Below, one piece after another: positions 8,101 through 17,875 of a stretch of DNA of 64,000 nucleotides; positions within the stretch are counted from its first letter, which is position 1; each line of letters opens with the position of its first letter. Origin of the DNA: Egicoccus halophilus (GTDB lineage: Bacteria; Actinomycetota; Nitriliruptoria; Nitriliruptorales; Nitriliruptoraceae). The notes under the pieces are model-generated. The model was not told the origin of the DNA and did not search any database. It saw only the letters and a list, made by a program, of their open reading frames with translations. A program made the position numbers and the translations under genes. The stretch is taken from positions 2,232,001 to 2,296,000 of the forward strand of contig NZ_CP036250.1 in the NCBI RefSeq assembly GCF_004300825.1, written 5' to 3'.

Positions 8101-8204
8101 CGCCCGTCGGTCGACGCCACCTTGCCCGTCGGTCGACGCCATTTCGCCCGTCGGTCGACGCTATTTCGCCCGTCGGTCGACGCTATTTCGCCCGTCGGTC
8201 GACG
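8101..8204. repeat. 22-bp tandem repeat, about 4.7 copies, at the 3' end of murJ
   Basis: Copies start at 8101, 8123, 8145, 8167 and 8189 (the last partial). Each carries CGCCCGTCGGTCGACG plus a six-base variable end. The copies at 8145 and 8167 are identical; the other two full copies differ at one to three positions. Read on the minus strand, each copy with the TATTT end repeats the last codons of murJ (VDRRAK) and its TAG stop. The block therefore straddles the real stop and fills much of the gap to the next gene. Confidence 0.9.
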
Positions 8205-9871
8205 AGGCGCTCGAGCCGTCCGGTCAGCTCCCTGGCCTCGGGAACACCGACCGCGCGCGCCACCAGGACGTACACGCTGCCGACCAGTCCGAGCGCCAGC
8301 AGCCCTTCGATGGTCGCGTGGAGGTCGATGGTCTCCACCAGCGCCCGGGCGGCGAGCGCGGCGACCGCGGCGGCGAGAGCGGCGAGGACGATGCGCCTGG
8401 CGTGCGGGCCGCCGAGACGGGTCGGTCCGAACACGATCCGCACGCGCGTACGCAGCAGCAGCCATTCGAACCAGGCGCCGACGGCGGCGCCGAACGCCAG
8501 CCCGGCACCGCCCAACCGCAGCGCGTTGGGGGCGTCGGCGGCACGCAGGGCTTCGGGCGCGACCTGCCAGGCGACGTCCCCGACCACGCTGATGCCCTGG
8601 CTGGTCGCCTGCACGGCATCGAGCGGGAACATCACGGCGATGCCGACCAGCAGGGAGACCACCACCCGCAGTACGGCGTAGATCGCCGGGGTGCGCGTGT
8701 CCCCGACGCCGTACAGCGACGACTGCAGCAGCCGTGAACTGGTGGAGGCGAGCAGACCCAGGCCGTACACGGCCAGGATCGCCCCGACCTGGACCGAGGC
8801 GTCCTCGGAGAAGTTGCCGCGCTGGTAGACGGTGGCGACCACCAGGTCACCCACGAGCACGAAGGCGACCGTGCTCGGCACGACGAAGAACGCCACCCGC
8901 CCCAGGCCCGTGTCGATGCGTTCCACCACCCGCCGGCGGTCCTCGTGGTCGAGCGTCGAGAGCGTGGGAAGTTCGGCAGCGGCGATGGCCATCCCGAACA
9001 GGCTGATCGGCAGCAGGTAGAGGACCTGCGCGTAGCCCAGCGCGGCGAGCGCCCCGCCGGCGAGCAGCGAGGCCACCACGACGTCGACGTAGGCGGCCAA
9101 CTGCACCCCACCGCGGCCGGCGACGACCTGGCCGAAGCGGGACACGACCGCCCGCACGCCGGGAACGGCCAGCGAGGTGGACAGCCGCAGGCCGCGGGTC
9201 AGGCGCAGCACGCCGGGCAACTGGACGCCGAACTGCAGCGCCGAGCCGAGCACGGCGCCCCAGGCGAACGCCTGCGCCACGGTGAACTGCTCCGAGGTGG
9301 ACAGGCCCACGCTGACGAGCAGCACGATGATCGCGGCGTTCCAGGCCACCGGGGCGACGTAGGACAGGAAGAACCGACGGTGCGAGTTGAGCACGCCCAG
9401 GCACCAGGCGGAGAGCACCAGCAGGCCGACACCGGGCGTCAGGATCCGCACCAGCGTGACGGTCAGCTCGAAGCGGGCGCTGCCCTCGGGCCAGCCGGGG
9501 GTGATCACCCGGGTGATCGGTCCGGCGAACACCACGCCGACGACGACCAGCACGCTCGTGACCAGCAGGAGCAGGCCGGCGATCGCACCGGCGAGGCGGC
9601 CGGCGTCCTCGCGGCGCCCCTCGGCCAGCAGCTTGGAATAGGCCGGGATGAAGGAGGCCGACAGCACGCCCTCGCCGAGCAGGTTCTGCATCAGGTTGGG
9701 GATCCGCAGCGCCGCGCGCAACGCCTCGGCGCCGATGCCGGTGCCCAGGAACGCCGCCGTCGCCGACTCGCGGACCAGGCCGGCGACCCGGGAGAGCAGG
9801 ATGCCGGCCCCGACCAGCGCCGAACTGCGGCGCAGGTCGTTGCCGGACGCGTCGCCGGACGGCTCGCTCAC
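8183..9871 (-). CDS. murJ: Lipid II flippase MurJ (MviN family)
   Basis: 562 residues with about 14 hydrophobic segments and the MurJ/MOP-superfamily opening SSALVGAGILLSRVAGLVRESATAAFLG, followed by LRIPNLMQNLLGEGVLSASFIPAYSKLL. This is the cytoplasmic-gate region that flips lipid II for peptidoglycan synthesis. A long cytoplasmic-kinase extension, as in mycobacterial MviN, is absent. GTG 9871 overlaps the stop of the upstream exonuclease gene (GTGA). The last six codons belong to a 22-base tandem repeat that continues past the stop. Confidence 0.92.
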   Translation of the reverse strand: MSEPSGDASGNDLRRSSALVGAGILLSRVAGLVRESATAAFLGTGIGAEALRAALRIPNLMQNLLGEGVLSASFIPAYSKLLAEGRREDAGRLAGAIAGLLLLVTSVLVVVGVVFAGPITRVITPGWPEGSARFELTVTLVRILTPGVGLLVLSAWCLGVLNSHRRFFLSYVAPVAWNAAIIVLLVSVGLSTSEQFTVAQAFAWGAVLGSALQFGVQLPGVLRLTRGLRLSTSLAVPGVRAVVSRFGQVVAGRGGVQLAAYVDVVVASLLAGGALAALGYAQVLYLLPISLFGMAIAAAELPTLSTLDHEDRRRVVERIDTGLGRVAFFVVPSTVAFVLVGDLVVATVYQRGNFSEDASVQVGAILAVYGLGLLASTSSRLLQSSLYGVGDTRTPAIYAVLRVVVSLLVGIAVMFPLDAVQATSQGISVVGDVAWQVAPEALRAADAPNALRLGGAGLAFGAAVGAWFEWLLLRTRVRIVFGPTRLGGPHARRIVLAALAAAVAALAARALVETIDLHATIEGLLALGLVGSVYVLVARAVGVPEARELTGRLERLVDRRAK

Positions 9872-10746
9872 GCGGACCACACGTCGGGGCGCTCGCGCAG
9901 CGACCCCGAGTCGACCCGGTCGCACCAGGTGGTCCACGCCTCACGGTCCGCGCCGCGCCAGACGAGCTCGTCGAGCGACGAGTCCAGCGGCACGTCGGTG
10001 ACCAGCGTGGCCAGTTCCCGGTAGAGCAGGGCGTCGTCGCGACGGTCGGCGAGCGTGGCGGCCAGTCGGGCCGCTCCCCGCACCGGCACGTCCCAGTCCC
10101 CACCGTCGGAAGGAATGTCCTCCAGATGGCCGTAGCGCCCGAGCACGGCGGCCGCACCGACCTTGCCGAACCCGGGGATACCGGGGATGCCGTCGGCGGT
10201 GTCGCCCACCAGCGCGAGCAGGTCCGGAACGGACGCCGGCGCCACACCGAGCCGTTCGCGCACGCCGTCGGCGTCGTAGTACTTGTCGCGCAGCCGGTCG
10301 ACCTGCACGATCCGCTCGCCACGGACCACCTGCCCGAGGTCCTTGTCCGGGGTGAGGATGCGGACCTGGTCGACCTCGTCGGCGAACCGCAACGCCGCGG
10401 TGCCCAGCGCGTCGTCGGCCTCGTACTCCCGCATCGACCACACCGTGATGCCGAGCGCCTCGACCGCGGCCTCCGCACCGTCGAACTGTGCCAGCAGGGA
10501 CGCGTCGACCCCCGTGCCATCCTTGTAGGCCGGGAATCGTTCGTTGCGCCAGCTCTCGATCGGGTTGTCGAACGCGACCGCGAGGGAGGTGACCTGTTCG
10601 TCGTCGTCCTCGAGCAACTGCAGCAACGCGTTGCACAGCCCCACCGTCGCCTTGACGTCCCGGCCGTCGCGGTCCGTACGGTCGGGACGCTTGGAGAAGT
10701 GGGCCCGGAACAGTTCGTAGGTGCCGTCCACCAGATGCAGTCGCAC
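9868..10746 (-). CDS. 5'-3' exonuclease (PolA N-terminal-like, FEN family)
   Basis: 292 residues. It has the conserved acidic active-site segments of FEN/PolA-type exonucleases (LHLVDGTYELFRAHF, VAFD, EADDALGTAA, TPDKDLGQVV) and the helix-3-turn-helix DNA-binding region GDTADGIPGIPGFGKVGAAAVL. No polymerase domain follows, so this is a stand-alone flap or 5' exonuclease, possibly for RNA primer removal. GTG 10746 sits behind a perfect AGGAGG. The gene is co-transcribed with murJ. The active-site aspartates are all visible. Confidence 0.9.
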   Translation of the reverse strand: MRLHLVDGTYELFRAHFSKRPDRTDRDGRDVKATVGLCNALLQLLEDDDEQVTSLAVAFDNPIESWRNERFPAYKDGTGVDASLLAQFDGAEAAVEALGITVWSMREYEADDALGTAALRFADEVDQVRILTPDKDLGQVVRGERIVQVDRLRDKYYDADGVRERLGVAPASVPDLLALVGDTADGIPGIPGFGKVGAAAVLGRYGHLEDIPSDGGDWDVPVRGAARLAATLADRRDDALLYRELATLVTDVPLDSSLDELVWRGADREAWTTWCDRVDSGSLRERPDVWSA

Positions 10747-10879
10747 GCCGACCGACCTCCTCGCGAGGCCCGAACGGTAGTCGGCCGCCGCGCCCCGTCC
10801 GCACCGTCCGGCCACGGCGGCCCATTCCCGCCGCTGATAGCGTGGTCGCCACGGGGAACGACGTCGGGGTGGCGGGCGG

Positions 10880-11668
10880 ATGGCAGGAGCGCAGCGCGGC
10901 GAGCGGGCGACCGAACGCCGCTGGCTCGGTCGGCGGCCGACCGCGTCGGGGGAGCCGGGGCTGGCCCGTGCCCCGCAGCCGGTCCCGCCCTCGTCCTGGG
11001 TCCTGCCGGATCCGCACGAGGCCGACGAGGACGGGGTCGTCGGGGTCGGTGCCGACCTCGCCCCGGGCACGCTGGTCGACGCCTACCGGCGGGGCATCTT
11101 CCCCTGGCCGCACCCCGGGGTGCCGTTGCCGTGGTTCTCGCCCGATCCACGGGGCGTGCTCCCCGTCGACGGGTTCCACGTCAGCCGCTCCCTGCGTCGG
11201 CGACTGCGTACCTGCGGCTGGACGACCACGGTCGACGCCGCGTTCGGTGCCGTGGTCGCCGCCTGCGGTCAGGACCGCGGTGAGGCCGGCACGTGGATCA
11301 CCGGCACGATGGCGCGGGCCTACGGGCGGCTGCACGATCTCGGTTGGGCGCACAGTCTCGAGGTGTGGTCCGACGGGCGGCTCGTCGGGGGGATCTACGG
11401 GGTGCAGGTCGGGGGCGTGTTCACCGGTGAGTCGATGTTCCACCGGGAGACCGATGCGTCCAAGGTCGCCCTGCTCGACCTGGCGCGGCGCCTGGCCACG
11501 GCCGGCGGCAGCCTGCTCGACGTGCAGCTCACCACGGCCCACCTCGCCAGCCTCGGTGCCCGCGACGTACCGCGCAACGCCTTCCTGACCGAACTCGACC
11601 GCGCCGGACGCCGCGACGTCCGGCTGCGCTGCGGCGAGCTGCCGGTGTCCCGTCTGCTCGGGGCCTGA
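10880..11668 (+). CDS. aat: Leucyl/phenylalanyl-tRNA--protein transferase
   Basis: 262 residues. Aat adds Leu or Phe from aminoacyl-tRNA to proteins beginning with Arg, Lys or Met, making them ClpS substrates. Family motifs are clear: GVVGVGADLAPGTLVDAYRRGIFPWP, PLPWFSPDPRGVLP, TWITGTMARAYGRLHDLGWAHSLEVW and GVFTGESMFH. The first 30 or so residues are an Arg/Pro-rich extension, so the true start could be a later in-frame codon; ATG 10880 gives the longest frame. It is divergent from the exonuclease-murJ operon. Confidence 0.92.
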   Translation: MAGAQRGERATERRWLGRRPTASGEPGLARAPQPVPPSSWVLPDPHEADEDGVVGVGADLAPGTLVDAYRRGIFPWPHPGVPLPWFSPDPRGVLPVDGFHVSRSLRRRLRTCGWTTTVDAAFGAVVAACGQDRGEAGTWITGTMARAYGRLHDLGWAHSLEVWSDGRLVGGIYGVQVGGVFTGESMFHRETDASKVALLDLARRLATAGGSLLDVQLTTAHLASLGARDVPRNAFLTELDRAGRRDVRLRCGELPVSRLLGA

Positions 11669-11907
11669 CACTTCGGTTCGGGGCGGTGGTCGCCGGGGCG
11701 TGCCCAGACGGCTGACCGACTGCGGGCGTCGGTGGCGGGCGACCGGGGCCGTCGGGCACACTCGCCGCCCCGAGGCGGTCGAGTCCGGCCCTCCCATGTC
11801 GCGTTCCCGCGACCGCCTGCAGCGCGCCGAGACGCCGGCCGGCCCGTGCACCACGCCGGCTCGCAGGCCCGCCCCGACCGGTTGCCCGTCCCCGCAGGAG
11901 TACCAAC

Positions 11908-13284
11908 GTGTCCGACACGCAGACCATCCCGCCCGGTTCCGAGTCACAGCCGACGCCGCCGGCACCGGCCGACACCCAGATCGAGCGTCGTTACCCCGAT
12001 CGGGACTTCGAGGTCCGCGACCTGGCGCTCGCCGAGTGGGGCCGCAAGGAGATCGGCCTGGCCGAGTACGAGATGCCCGGGCTGATGGCCCTGCGCGAGC
12101 GCTACGCCGACGAGCAGCCGCTGGCCGGTGCACGCATCGCCGGGTGCCTGCACATGACCGTCCAGACGGCCGTCCTCATCGAGACACTGCAGGCCCTGGG
12201 TGCCGACGTGCGCTGGTCGTCGTGCAACATCTTCTCCACCCAGGACGAGGCCGCCGCCGCCGTGGCCGAGGCCGGCACGCCGGTGTTCGCCTGGAAGGGC
12301 GAGACCGAGGAGGAGTACTGGTGGTGCATCGAGCAGTCGCTGCAGTGGCCCGACGGCTCGGGCCCGACGCTGCTGCTCGACGACGGCGGTGACCTGACCG
12401 CCTACGTCCACGAACAGCGGCCGGAGCTGCTCGCGGACGTCGTGGGGGTCTCGGAGGAGACCACCACCGGCATCAAGGCGCTGCGCCGCCTGCAGAAGCT
12501 CGGCCAGCTCCAGATGCCGGCGCTCAACGTCAACGACTCGGTCACCAAGTCGAAGTTCGACAACCTCTACGGGTGCCGCGAGTCGCTGATCGACGGGCTC
12601 AAGCGCGGCACCGACGTGATGATCGCCGGCAAGGTCGCGGTCGTCGCCGGCTACGGCGACGTCGGCAAGGGCTGCGTGCAGGCCCTCGACGCGCTCGGCG
12701 CCACCGTGTTCGTGACCGAGATCGACCCCATCAACGCCCTGCAGGCCGCGATGGAGGGCTACCGGGTCGTGCGCATGGAGGACGTCGTCGGCCAGGCCGA
12801 CCTCGTCGTCACCGCCACCGGCAACATGTCGATCGTCACCCGTGACCACGTCCTGCAGATGAAGGACCACGCGATCGTCTGCAACATCGGCCACTTCGAC
12901 ACCGAGATCGAGACGGCGGCGCTGCGCGAGTACGAGTGGACCAACATCAAGCCGCAGGTCGACCTCGTGCACCTGCCCAACGGCAACAGCGTCCTGTTGC
13001 TCTCCGAGGGCCGGCTGATGAACCTGGGCAACGCGACCGGCCACAGCTCGTTCGTGATGTCGACCTCGTTCACCAACCAGGTGCTGGCCCAGATCCAGCT
13101 GTGGCAGCACCACGACGACTACGCCAACGAGGTGTACGTGCTTCCCAAGCACCTCGACGAGGAGGTCGCCCGCCTGCACCTGGACAAGATCGGTGCCCGG
13201 CTGACGACGCTCTCGCCCGAACAGGCCGAGTACCTCGGGGTCGAGGTGTCCGGGCCCTACAAGGACGACACCTACCGCTACTGA
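11908..13284 (+). CDS. ahcY: Adenosylhomocysteinase
   Basis: 458 residues, full family length. It reversibly hydrolyses S-adenosylhomocysteine to adenosine and homocysteine. Seen in order are [59 protein letters not shown] and the NAD-binding GYGDVGKGC at 248-256. Near the end are [10 protein letters not shown] and a C-terminal KDDTYRY that contributes to the neighbouring subunit's NAD site. GTG 11908 has AGGAG upstream. The 239-base leader was inspected for an SAH riboswitch and none was recognised. A hairpin at 13357 probably ends the transcript. Confidence 0.97.
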   Translation: MSDTQTIPPGSESQPTPPAPADTQIERRYPDRDFEVRDLALAEWGRKEIGLAEYEMPGLMALRERYADEQPLAGARIAGCLHMTVQTAVLIETLQALGADVRWSSCNIFSTQDEAAAAVAEAGTPVFAWKGETEEEYWWCIEQSLQWPDGSGPTLLLDDGGDLTAYVHEQRPELLADVVGVSEETTTGIKALRRLQKLGQLQMPALNVNDSVTKSKFDNLYGCRESLIDGLKRGTDVMIAGKVAVVAGYGDVGKGCVQALDALGATVFVTEIDPINALQAAMEGYRVVRMEDVVGQADLVVTATGNMSIVTRDHVLQMKDHAIVCNIGHFDTEIETAALREYEWTNIKPQVDLVHLPNGNSVLLLSEGRLMNLGNATGHSSFVMSTSFTNQVLAQIQLWQHHDDYANEVYVLPKHLDEEVARLHLDKIGARLTTLSPEQAEYLGVEVSGPYKDDTYRY

Positions 13285-13356
13285 GGCACCAACGGCACCC
13301 GACGGCACCGACGGCACCGAGGAGCGCTGAAGAAGCGCTCGCGCCTGCCGATGGAC

Positions 13357-13387
13357 CGGCCGGGCCCGCGCGCTGCGGGTCCGGCCG
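13357..13387 (+). terminator. Hairpin terminator downstream of ahcY
   Basis: A 13-base-pair stem (13357-13369 with 13375-13387, one G-T pair) closes a five-base loop and is followed by TTCGTCGTC. It also argues that the next gene starts at GTG 13408 and not at the upstream in-frame ATG 13351. Confidence 0.6.
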
Positions 13388-13407
13388 TTCGTCGTCAGGA
13401 GTCGTCG

Positions 13408-14277
13408 GTGAAGGTCCTCGCGGCGGTCGTCGGTCCCCTGCTCGCGGTCCTGCTGGTCGTCGGCGTCCTGGGCGGGCACGGGTCGCCCGCTGCGGACCCG
13501 TCCCCGGCCGCGTTCGAGGGCCCGGTGCAGGCGGAGGCCGGGAGCGACGCGGCGCTGCTGGCCGCCCTGGCCGCACTCGACGCGTCGCTGCCGACCGATT
13601 CCGCGCCCTCCGGCGTCGTGCTCGACGTCGAGCGGACCTGGGGCCGGCTCGAAGGCGAGGTGGTCGACACCGCCCGACAGCTGGACGCCGTCGAGGGGGA
13701 ACTCCGCCGGCTGTTCGTCGCCGCGGATGCGGGCGGGACACCGGTCGCCGACGCCGTCGGCGAGGTGGCCCGCGGTTGGCTCGACCTGCGTGGGGGACTG
13801 GCACCGCTGGTGCGCTGGGAGCAGCACGACCTCGCCCGGCCGCTGGACGCCGACGACGCCGACGGGGTCGCCATCGGCGCCGACGAGGTGCGCGGACTCG
13901 CCGAGACCGGGATCGAGCAACTGCTGCGCGGTCAGCGGCGCCTCCACGACGGCTACACCGCGCTGCGGGCGGCCGGTGCCGCGGACCCGCAGGCGCAGGC
14001 CCGCCTCGACCTTCGCGCGGCGGACGCGGAGGCCTTCGATCGGAACCTGCGCCCGCGCCTGCTGCGCCTGCTCTCGGCCGACAGCGCGACCGTGCTCGTG
14101 ACGACCGAGCGCTTCACCACACCGGGCAACGACGCGCGCGCCCGCGCCGGCACCGTCGTGTGCGTCGACCGCGACGCGATGGCGTCTCCCGACACCGTCC
14201 CGGGCACCACGGCGTCCGTCGACGCCGGACGGGCGCAGGGGCGCGTCGACTGTCCGGCGGCCCTGCCGGCTCCCTAG
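13408..14277 (+). CDS. Membrane-anchored or secreted hypothetical protein, 289 aa
   Basis: Not recognised. One N-terminal hydrophobic helix (VLAAVVGPLLAVLLVVGVLGG) is followed by an Ala-rich, helical, probably coiled extracytoplasmic domain and a final segment with two cysteines (VVCVDRD and VDCPAAL) that could form a disulphide. GTG 13408 is chosen because CAGGAG lies 6 bases upstream and the 13357 hairpin precedes it. The 3' end runs into a 10-base tandem repeat. Confidence 0.65.
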   Translation: MKVLAAVVGPLLAVLLVVGVLGGHGSPAADPSPAAFEGPVQAEAGSDAALLAALAALDASLPTDSAPSGVVLDVERTWGRLEGEVVDTARQLDAVEGELRRLFVAADAGGTPVADAVGEVARGWLDLRGGLAPLVRWEQHDLARPLDADDADGVAIGADEVRGLAETGIEQLLRGQRRLHDGYTALRAAGAADPQAQARLDLRAADAEAFDRNLRPRLLRLLSADSATVLVTTERFTTPGNDARARAGTVVCVDRDAMASPDTVPGTTASVDAGRAQGRVDCPAALPAP

Positions 14278-14283
14278 GCTGAG

Positions 14284-14330
14284 CGCCCGCAACCGCCCGC
14301 AACCGCCCGCGACCGCCCGCGACCGCCCGC
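14284..14330. repeat. 10-bp tandem repeat between two hypothetical genes
   Basis: Five consecutive decamers end in CGCCCGC. Two copies of AACCGCCCGC are followed by two of GACCGCCCGC, with a diverged first copy. They lie between the stop at 14277 and the ATG at 14355, ending about 25 bases before that start. Confidence 0.85.
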
Positions 14331-14354
14331 CGACGCCTGCCGAGGGACCTGCTG

Positions 14355-14861
14355 ATGGAGCCGCTGCCGAAGCCGGACGCACTGCTCGCGCTGCACGGCG
14401 TGACCGAGGAGCTCTTCGACACGTTGCGGGTGTGGTTCGACGTCCCGGAGCGGGTGACCCTGTCGCTGGAGGACGTCGACTCGGCCGTCGCGGAGCTCGC
14501 CGACCCGGTGCTGGTGGCCGCCCTCGCGATGCGCAAGCTGCAGGCGCTGCGGCTGCTCGCGCAGCCGGGTGTGCGCACCAGCACCGACGTGGTGGTCAGC
14601 ATCGTGCAGGACCTCGACCGCGCCCTGTTGCACGCGCCGGCGCTGCACCTCGAACGGCGGGCGCGACTGGCCGACTGGGACGCCGCCTTCGAGGCGCTGG
14701 TCGAGAGCGGGGGACCGGCGGGCGAGGACGAGGGAGCCGGCGCCGACGGCGGCGAGGAGGACGCCGAGGTCCAGGCGTTCCGAGCGCTGCACGGACGGCT
14801 GCACGAGGCCGCGCAGGCCGTGGTCGAGGCGTCCGAGGGGCGGATCCGCTACTTCGTGTGA
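14355..14861 (+). CDS. Hypothetical protein, 168 aa
   Basis: Not recognised. It is acidic and helical, with no signal peptide or membrane helix. A low-complexity Gly/Glu/Asp/Ala stretch near residues 120-136 separates two helical parts. The first part (ALLALHGVTEELFDTLRVWFDVPERVTLSL) may form a small bundle. No strong ribosome-binding site is seen before ATG 14355. Codon use matches its neighbours. Confidence 0.6.
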   Translation: MEPLPKPDALLALHGVTEELFDTLRVWFDVPERVTLSLEDVDSAVAELADPVLVAALAMRKLQALRLLAQPGVRTSTDVVVSIVQDLDRALLHAPALHLERRARLADWDAAFEALVESGGPAGEDEGAGADGGEEDAEVQAFRALHGRLHEAAQAVVEASEGRIRYFV

Positions 14862-14973
14862 GTTCGGACGTACGTGGGGACGGCACGCCGGACCGACGTG
14901 TGCGGGGGTGGCACGACCGGAGACCGGTGAACCCGAGGTGACGCGAATGCTACGAGGCGGGTAGTACGCTGCT

Positions 14974-15000
14974 GCACCAGCGGCCACTGACCGCTGGTGC
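14974..15000 (+). promoter_or_regulatory. Perfect hairpin in the leader of the nucleoside transporter operon
   Basis: GCACCAGCGG and CCGCTGGTGC form a perfect 10-base-pair stem with a 7-base loop, 108 bases before the BMP-protein start. Just upstream, GTGACG (14938) and TAGTACGCT (14962) are a weak promoter candidate. If that promoter is used, the hairpin sits at the 5' end of the mRNA; otherwise it is a protein-binding dyad. No purine-riboswitch core was recognised. Confidence 0.45.
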
Positions 15001-15107
15001 GCGTTCGCCCCGGTCCACCGGGACGCGCAGGGACACCCCAGGCCGCTGCTCGCCACATCCCCGGACGCCGGTGCGCTCCCGCGTCGGCTGGGAAGGACAG
15101 AAGCTTC

Positions 15108-16244
15108 ATGAGGAAGACCACCCGCCGCGCGCTCGCGGCTGCCGTCGCCGGGGCACTCGTGCTCACGGCCTGCGGCGAGGCCCCCGAAGAGACCCCCGAG
15201 GCCACCGACCAGCCCGACGCCACCGAGGGTGACGACGAGCCGGCGGCCGACGGTGACACGGACACCGACACCGACACCGACACCGCCGACGAGACGGCGG
15301 ACGCCGGCGACTTCCGCGCCTGCATGATCACCGACCAGGGCGGCGTCGACGACGGTTCGTTCAACGAGACCGCGTACAACGGTCTGCTGCGGGCCGAGGA
15401 GGAGCTCGGGGTCCAGGTCGACTACCTCGAGTCGCAGTCGGAGACCGACTTCCAGCCCAACATGCAGGCCTTCATCCAGCAGGACTGCAGCATCATCATC
15501 CCCGTCGGCTTCCTCCTCGAGGAGGTCACGATGGAGGCGGCCGAGGGCAACCCGGACCAGCGGTTCGCCATCGTCGACGTCGGCAACCCCGACGGCGTCG
15601 AGAACGTGCTGGGCCTGACCTTCAACACCTCCGAGGCCGCGTTCCTGGCCGGCTACGCCGCCGCGGCGCAGACCGAGTCGGGCATCGTCGGCACCTACGG
15701 TGGCCTCAACATCCCGACCGTGACGATCTTCATGGACGGGTTCCTCGCGGGTGTCGACCACTTCAACGAGGAGAACGGCGAGGACGTCCAGGTGCTGGGC
15801 TGGGACGGTTCCGACGGCCAGTTCACCAACGACTTCACGTCGCTGGACCTCGGTCGCAGCGTCACCGAGACGCTGATGGACAACGGTGCCGACATCATCA
15901 TGCCGGTGGCGGGCCCGGTCGGTGGCGGTTCCGCCGCCGCCATCCAGGACCGCGGTGAGGGCCTGCTGATCTGGGTCGACACCGACGGCTACGAGTCGAC
16001 CGACTTCGGCGACATCATGTTCACCTCCGTCATGAAGCAGATGGACGTGGCCGTGTTCGACGCCATCGAGGCGGCGCTCAACGACGAGTTCGAGGGTGGC
16101 GAGTACGTCGGCACGCTCGAGAACGACGGCGTCGCGCTGGCACCGTTCCACGACTACGAGGACCAGGTGCCGGACGGGCTGCACGACGAGCTCGACCAGC
16201 TGCGCCAGCAGATCATCGACGGTGAGCTCGAGACCACCCCGTAG
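15108..16244 (+). CDS. BMP-family ABC transporter substrate-binding lipoprotein (nucleoside importer)
   Basis: 378 residues. The signal peptide ends in the lipobox LTAC. An acidic linker of about 50 residues, including an Asp-Thr repeat, precedes the PnrA/Med-type binding domain. Typical segments are GGVDDGSFNETAYNGLLRAEEELG, the DQRFAIVDV strand, NVLGLTFNTSEAAFLAGYAAA, GTYGGLNIPTVTIFMDGF and IIMPVAGPVGGGSAAAI. These proteins bind purine or other nucleosides. ATG 15108 has GGAAGGA upstream. It begins an operon with a double ATPase and two permeases; a strong hairpin separates it from them. Confidence 0.9.
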   Translation: MRKTTRRALAAAVAGALVLTACGEAPEETPEATDQPDATEGDDEPAADGDTDTDTDTDTADETADAGDFRACMITDQGGVDDGSFNETAYNGLLRAEEELGVQVDYLESQSETDFQPNMQAFIQQDCSIIIPVGFLLEEVTMEAAEGNPDQRFAIVDVGNPDGVENVLGLTFNTSEAAFLAGYAAAAQTESGIVGTYGGLNIPTVTIFMDGFLAGVDHFNEENGEDVQVLGWDGSDGQFTNDFTSLDLGRSVTETLMDNGADIIMPVAGPVGGGSAAAIQDRGEGLLIWVDTDGYESTDFGDIMFTSVMKQMDVAVFDAIEAALNDEFEGGEYVGTLENDGVALAPFHDYEDQVPDGLHDELDQLRQQIIDGELETTP

Positions 16245-16259
16245 TCTCGCCAGCACCGT

Positions 16260-16297
16260 CGGACGGGGAGGGGCCGATGTGGCACCCTCCCCGTCCG
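16260..16297 (+). terminator. Intra-operon hairpin between binding protein and ATPase
   Basis: CGGACGGGGAGGG pairs perfectly with CCCTCCCCGTCCG (13 base pairs, 12-base loop), 15 bases after the binding-protein stop and 50 bases before the ATPase start. It has no T-tract. It is probably a partial terminator or 3'-end stabiliser that keeps binding-protein mRNA in excess over the transporter mRNA, as known for other ABC operons. Confidence 0.6.
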
Positions 16298-16347
16298 CTG
16301 CCGCCCGAGTCGTGGCGGTGGACCACCCGAGGAAGGGGACCAGCGAC

Positions 16348-17874
<1,527 letters not shown>

Positions 17875-17875
17875 C

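Noticed and set aside
8101-8204. Possible CRISPR array.
   Set aside because: Units are contiguous 22-base tandem copies without unique spacers, no cas genes lie nearby, and the array overlaps the murJ stop codon.
11669-11907. SAH riboswitch upstream of the adenosylhomocysteinase gene.
   Set aside because: I looked for the conserved core of the SAH riboswitch and found no matching paired segments; a covariance-model search would settle it.
14862-15107. Purine riboswitch in the leader of the nucleoside importer.
   Set aside because: Only a simple perfect hairpin is present; the three-way junction with conserved loop sequences is not seen.
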